Positions 5,360 to 7,150 of a stretch of DNA of 7,150 nt are shown in pieces (position 1 is the stretch's first letter; each line of letters starts with the position of its first letter). This DNA comes from Acetobacteraceae bacterium (GTDB lineage Bacteria; Pseudomonadota; Alphaproteobacteria; Acetobacterales; Acetobacteraceae), in contig CANJXD010000303.1 in NCBI GenBank assembly GCA_947478535.1, positions 1-7,150 of the forward strand. The letters run 5' to 3'. The position numbers and the translations under genes were made by a program. The notes beneath the pieces are model-generated. The model was not told the DNA's origin and made no database searches. It was given only the letters and a program-made list of their open reading frames with translations.

Positions 5360-6949
5360 TTAGCGCGCGGCCGGGGAGATGTCCCACGCGTAGGTCTCCT
5401 CATCCACGCGGCCGCCTGCCATCGTCACGCGGTCACGCCGCATCGCCCAGGCAGAACCAACGGAGGCGAGGGGCAGGGAGACGCGTTCGCTGTTGAACAG
5501 GGCGCCCACCTGCTGCAGCAGCTCCCGCCGCTTGGCGTCATCCAACTCGACCGCGGCGGCCTGGATCAGGCGATCCATCTCCGGGTTCGAATAGCCGTGC
5601 CAGTTGAAGGCACCGAGGCGCAGGGTCGGGTTGTTGGTGTGGGCGTTGGAGGAATAGGTGTAGTTCGCCTCCCCCGTCAGCGTGCCCCAGCCCGCCATGA
5701 TGTTGGACAGCTCGCCCCGCGCGCGCTGCGGGAAGATCACGGCGGAGGGCTGGCCAGCCGCCTGCACCTCGAGGCCGATACGCGCCAGCATCTGCGCCAT
5801 CGCCGTCCCGACGCCGCGGTCGCCCGGCAGGCGGTCATTGGTGAAGTTCAGCGTCATGCGGAAGCCGTTGGGGAAGCCCGCTTCCGTCAGCAACTGGCGG
5901 GCGCGCGCGACATTCGGCGTGGGGATCGGCAGGGCCGGGTTGAAGCCGAAGATGCTGGGCGTGACCATCTGCCCCTGCGGCGTGCCGAGCCCTTCCATCG
6001 CGATCTCAGCGAGCGCACGACGATCGAGCGCAAGATCGATCGCCTCCCGCACCCGCGCGTCACGATAGGGGTTGGTGGCGAGGCGGGAGCCATCCCGCGC
6101 GGAGACCTGCGGCGTCTGCTCGCGGAAGTCGAACTGGAAGTTGAAGACATAGACGGTATCCGCCTTCACCACCGACAGCGTGAGGTCGCGCTCCAGCGTC
6201 GGGACATCGGCGGCGGGGACGCGGACGATCATGTCCACCTGGCCGGTGCGCAGCTGCGCCACGCGGTTGGCGTCGTTCGGAATTTCGCGCCGTACATGCC
6301 GCGCCCAGGCCGGGCGGCCGCCCCAATAGCCGTCGAAACGTTCCGCCGTGAATTGCTCGCGCGGCGTCCAGGACACGAAGCGATAGGGGCCGGTGCCGAT
6401 GGCGGCGCGGCCGGAATTGAAGGCCTCGTTCGCTGTCTCTGGCGTCAGCGCCGTGGTGATGGCGCCCTTGGTGATGAAGACGCGGATGAAGTCGTTCGGC
6501 AGGGTCGGCGCCGGGCCATCGGTGATGATGTTGATGGTGTAGGGGTCGACGACGCGCACTTCCTGGACGCGGCGGACATAGACGCGCGTCGGATTCGGGC
6601 CCGACAGCACCTGCATGCGGCGTATCGAGGCGGCGACATCTTCCGCCGTCATGTCGGAGCCATCGTGGAACTTAACGCCCTGGCGCAGCTTGAACTCCCA
6701 GGTGGTGGGGTTCACCACGCGCCAGCTTTCCGCGATGCCCGGCAGGATCTCTAGGTTGGGGCCGGACCGCGTCAACGAGTCGAAGACATGGAACAGCGTC
6801 TCGGCATGGGTGCCGGTGGCGGTGAAGTGGGGATCGATCGACTCCGGACCGGCGCGCACGCCGAGCGTCAGGGTCTGCGCGCCCGCTGTGCTGGCGAGCA
6901 TCGCCCCCATGGTCGCGGAAAGGGCAAGCTGGACGAATTTGCGGCTCAT
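5360..6949 (-). CDS. ABC transporter family 5 (Dpp/Opp-type) substrate-binding protein
   Basis: A 529-residue periplasmic binding protein (SBP_bac_5), the normal length for the family. The signal peptide is residues 1-24: basic SRK, a hydrophobic core, then cleavage after AGA before QTLTL. There is no lipobox Cys, and I see no Cys in the whole protein, so it should be a soluble periplasmic protein. Family signatures are LPGIAESW (69-76), WEFKLRQGVKFHDG (84-97) with AEDV (102-105), and AIGTGPYRFVSW (183-194). The ligand-binding stretch around GWGTLTGEANYT (420-431) differs from the Asp-containing GW.GD loop of DppA, so the ligand may not be an ordinary dipeptide. The ATG at 6949 is chosen because GGGAGA sits 8 nt upstream and the signal peptide starts there; an ATG at 6985 would add 12 residues without a ribosome site. 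It is the first gene of the minus-strand operon, diverging from a permease gene. Confidence 0.92.
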   Translation of the reverse strand: MSRKFVQLALSATMGAMLASTAGAQTLTLGVRAGPESIDPHFTATGTHAETLFHVFDSLTRSGPNLEILPGIAESWRVVNPTTWEFKLRQGVKFHDGSDMTAEDVAASIRRMQVLSGPNPTRVYVRRVQEVRVVDPYTINIITDGPAPTLPNDFIRVFITKGAITTALTPETANEAFNSGRAAIGTGPYRFVSWTPREQFTAERFDGYWGGRPAWARHVRREIPNDANRVAQLRTGQVDMIVRVPAADVPTLERDLTLSVVKADTVYVFNFQFDFREQTPQVSARDGSRLATNPYRDARVREAIDLALDRRALAEIAMEGLGTPQGQMVTPSIFGFNPALPIPTPNVARARQLLTEAGFPNGFRMTLNFTNDRLPGDRGVGTAMAQMLARIGLEVQAAGQPSAVIFPQRARGELSNIMAGWGTLTGEANYTYSSNAHTNNPTLRLGAFNWHGYSNPEMDRLIQAAAVELDDAKRRELLQQVGALFNSERVSLPLASVGSAWAMRRDRVTMAGGRVDEETYAWDISPAAR

Positions 6950-6957
6950 CGACGGTG

Positions 6958-6963
6958 TCTCCC
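6958..6963 (-). promoter_or_regulatory. Shine-Dalgarno site of the binding-protein gene
   Basis: GGGAGA on the minus strand, 8 nt before the ATG at 6949. It decides between this start and the in-frame ATG at 6985. Confidence 0.7.
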
Positions 6964-6983
6964 GAAAGCTTCCTGCATATCCC

Positions 6984-7013
6984 ATGCTAGGAACGGCTTG
7001 CGTCCGCTGTCCA
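6984..7013 (-). promoter_or_regulatory. Possible promoter of the binding-protein operon
   Basis: On the minus strand TGGACA (7013-7008, 5 of 6 bases of TTGACA) is followed after 18 bp by TAGCAT (6989-6984, 4 of 6 bases of TATAAT). A start near 6977 would leave a leader of roughly 28 nt containing the GGGAGA ribosome site. This is a sequence match only; in GC-rich DNA such matches arise by chance. Confidence 0.35.
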
Positions 7014-7025
7014 TGCCCCGATACT
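6998..7025 (+). promoter_or_regulatory. Possible promoter of the divergent permease gene
   Basis: TTGCGT (6998-7003) and GATACT (7020-7025) are separated by 16 bp. Transcription would start at about 7032-7033, on the ATG of the permease, which has no Shine-Dalgarno sequence. The elements match the consensus weakly and overlap the predicted minus-strand promoter. If real, the two would compete or be co-regulated. Confidence 0.25.
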
Positions 7026-7032
7026 GACGCAG

Positions 7033-7150
7033 ATGCTCGGATATGTGATCCAACGGCTTTTGCAGGCTGCCCTCGTCATGCTGGCGATGTCGGCGCTGGT
7101 CTTCGTCGGCGTATACGCCATCGGCAACCCGATCGACGTCCTGATCTCCC
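7033..7150 (+). CDS. Dpp/Opp-type ABC permease (DppB-like), 3'-partial
   Basis: Only the first 39 codons are in the window, but they are characteristic. The protein opens with MLGYVIQRLLQAALVMLAMS and continues as a hydrophobic first membrane segment (about residues 10-30) to AIGNPID. Inner-membrane permeases of the DppB/OppB type begin with the same pattern: MLxYIxRRLL, a first transmembrane helix, then a GDP/GNP-like turn. The gene diverges from the binding-protein gene across 83 bp, which supports a role as a channel subunit for the same solute. A second permease and ATPase genes would be expected to the right. No Shine-Dalgarno sequence precedes the ATG. Family assignment is fairly sure; substrate unknown. 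Confidence 0.8.
   Translation, partial: MLGYVIQRLLQAALVMLAMSALVFVGVYAIGNPIDVLIS

Noticed and set aside
5356..5403. A 16-residue N-terminal extension of the creatininase-like protein from the ATG at 5403.
   Set aside because: The added residues are the out-of-frame reading of the binding-protein C-terminus, are rich in Arg and Pro and show no family resemblance.
5234..6754. A 506-codon open frame on the plus strand opposite the binding-protein gene.
   Set aside because: It is rich in Arg, His and Gly, has no domain signature, and is fully antisense to a binding protein with signal peptide and family motifs.

Overview
The window comes from a GC-rich, gene-dense bacterial chromosome. Base composition, codon use and protein families (a bacterial kinase fused to a universal stress domain, an ArsR/SRPBCC pair, and peptide-type ABC transport with amidohydrolases) fit an alphaproteobacterium, perhaps Roseomonas-like Acetobacteraceae. 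That placement is from general familiarity and was not tested.

Layout. (1) 2-1288, + strand: the 3' part of a Ser/Thr protein kinase with a C-terminal universal stress protein (Usp) domain. The 5' end lies outside the window. (2) 1289-2248, + strand: a two-gene unit of an ArsR-type repressor and an SRPBCC (AHSA1/START-like) protein joined by an ATGA overlap. It is preceded by a compact control region with two near-identical dyad sites exactly 40 bp apart over a good sigma70-type promoter. The geometry predicts an autorepressed, leaderless mRNA. (3) 2241-6949, - strand: four tightly packed genes read from right to left: a family 5 substrate-binding protein with signal peptide, a creatininase-family amidohydrolase, a ketopantoate-reductase-like oxidoreductase and an M20 metallopeptidase. 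(4) 7033 to the end, + strand: the first 39 codons of a DppB/OppB-type permease, diverging from the binding-protein gene across 83 bp.

How they may work together. The minus-strand genes and the divergent permease look like an uptake-and-degradation locus. The binding protein would capture a peptide- or amide-like solute in the periplasm and the permease complex, continuing to the right, would import it. Three cytoplasmic enzymes would then open, hydrolyse or reduce it. The substrate cannot be read from the sequence. Several enzymes depart from their family archetypes: the ketopantoate-reductase-like protein lacks the usual Asn after its active-site Lys, and the creatininase-like protein has a one-residue-shorter metal motif. 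Names copied from the archetypes would therefore be unsafe.

The kinase-Usp gene and the ArsR/SRPBCC pair look functionally separate from the transport locus. The pair converges on it with an 8-bp overlap of coding ends. I found no tRNA, rRNA, CRISPR array, insertion sequence or convincing intrinsic terminator. Intergenic space is almost nil except for 1289-1352 and 6950-7032, which are described as control regions.
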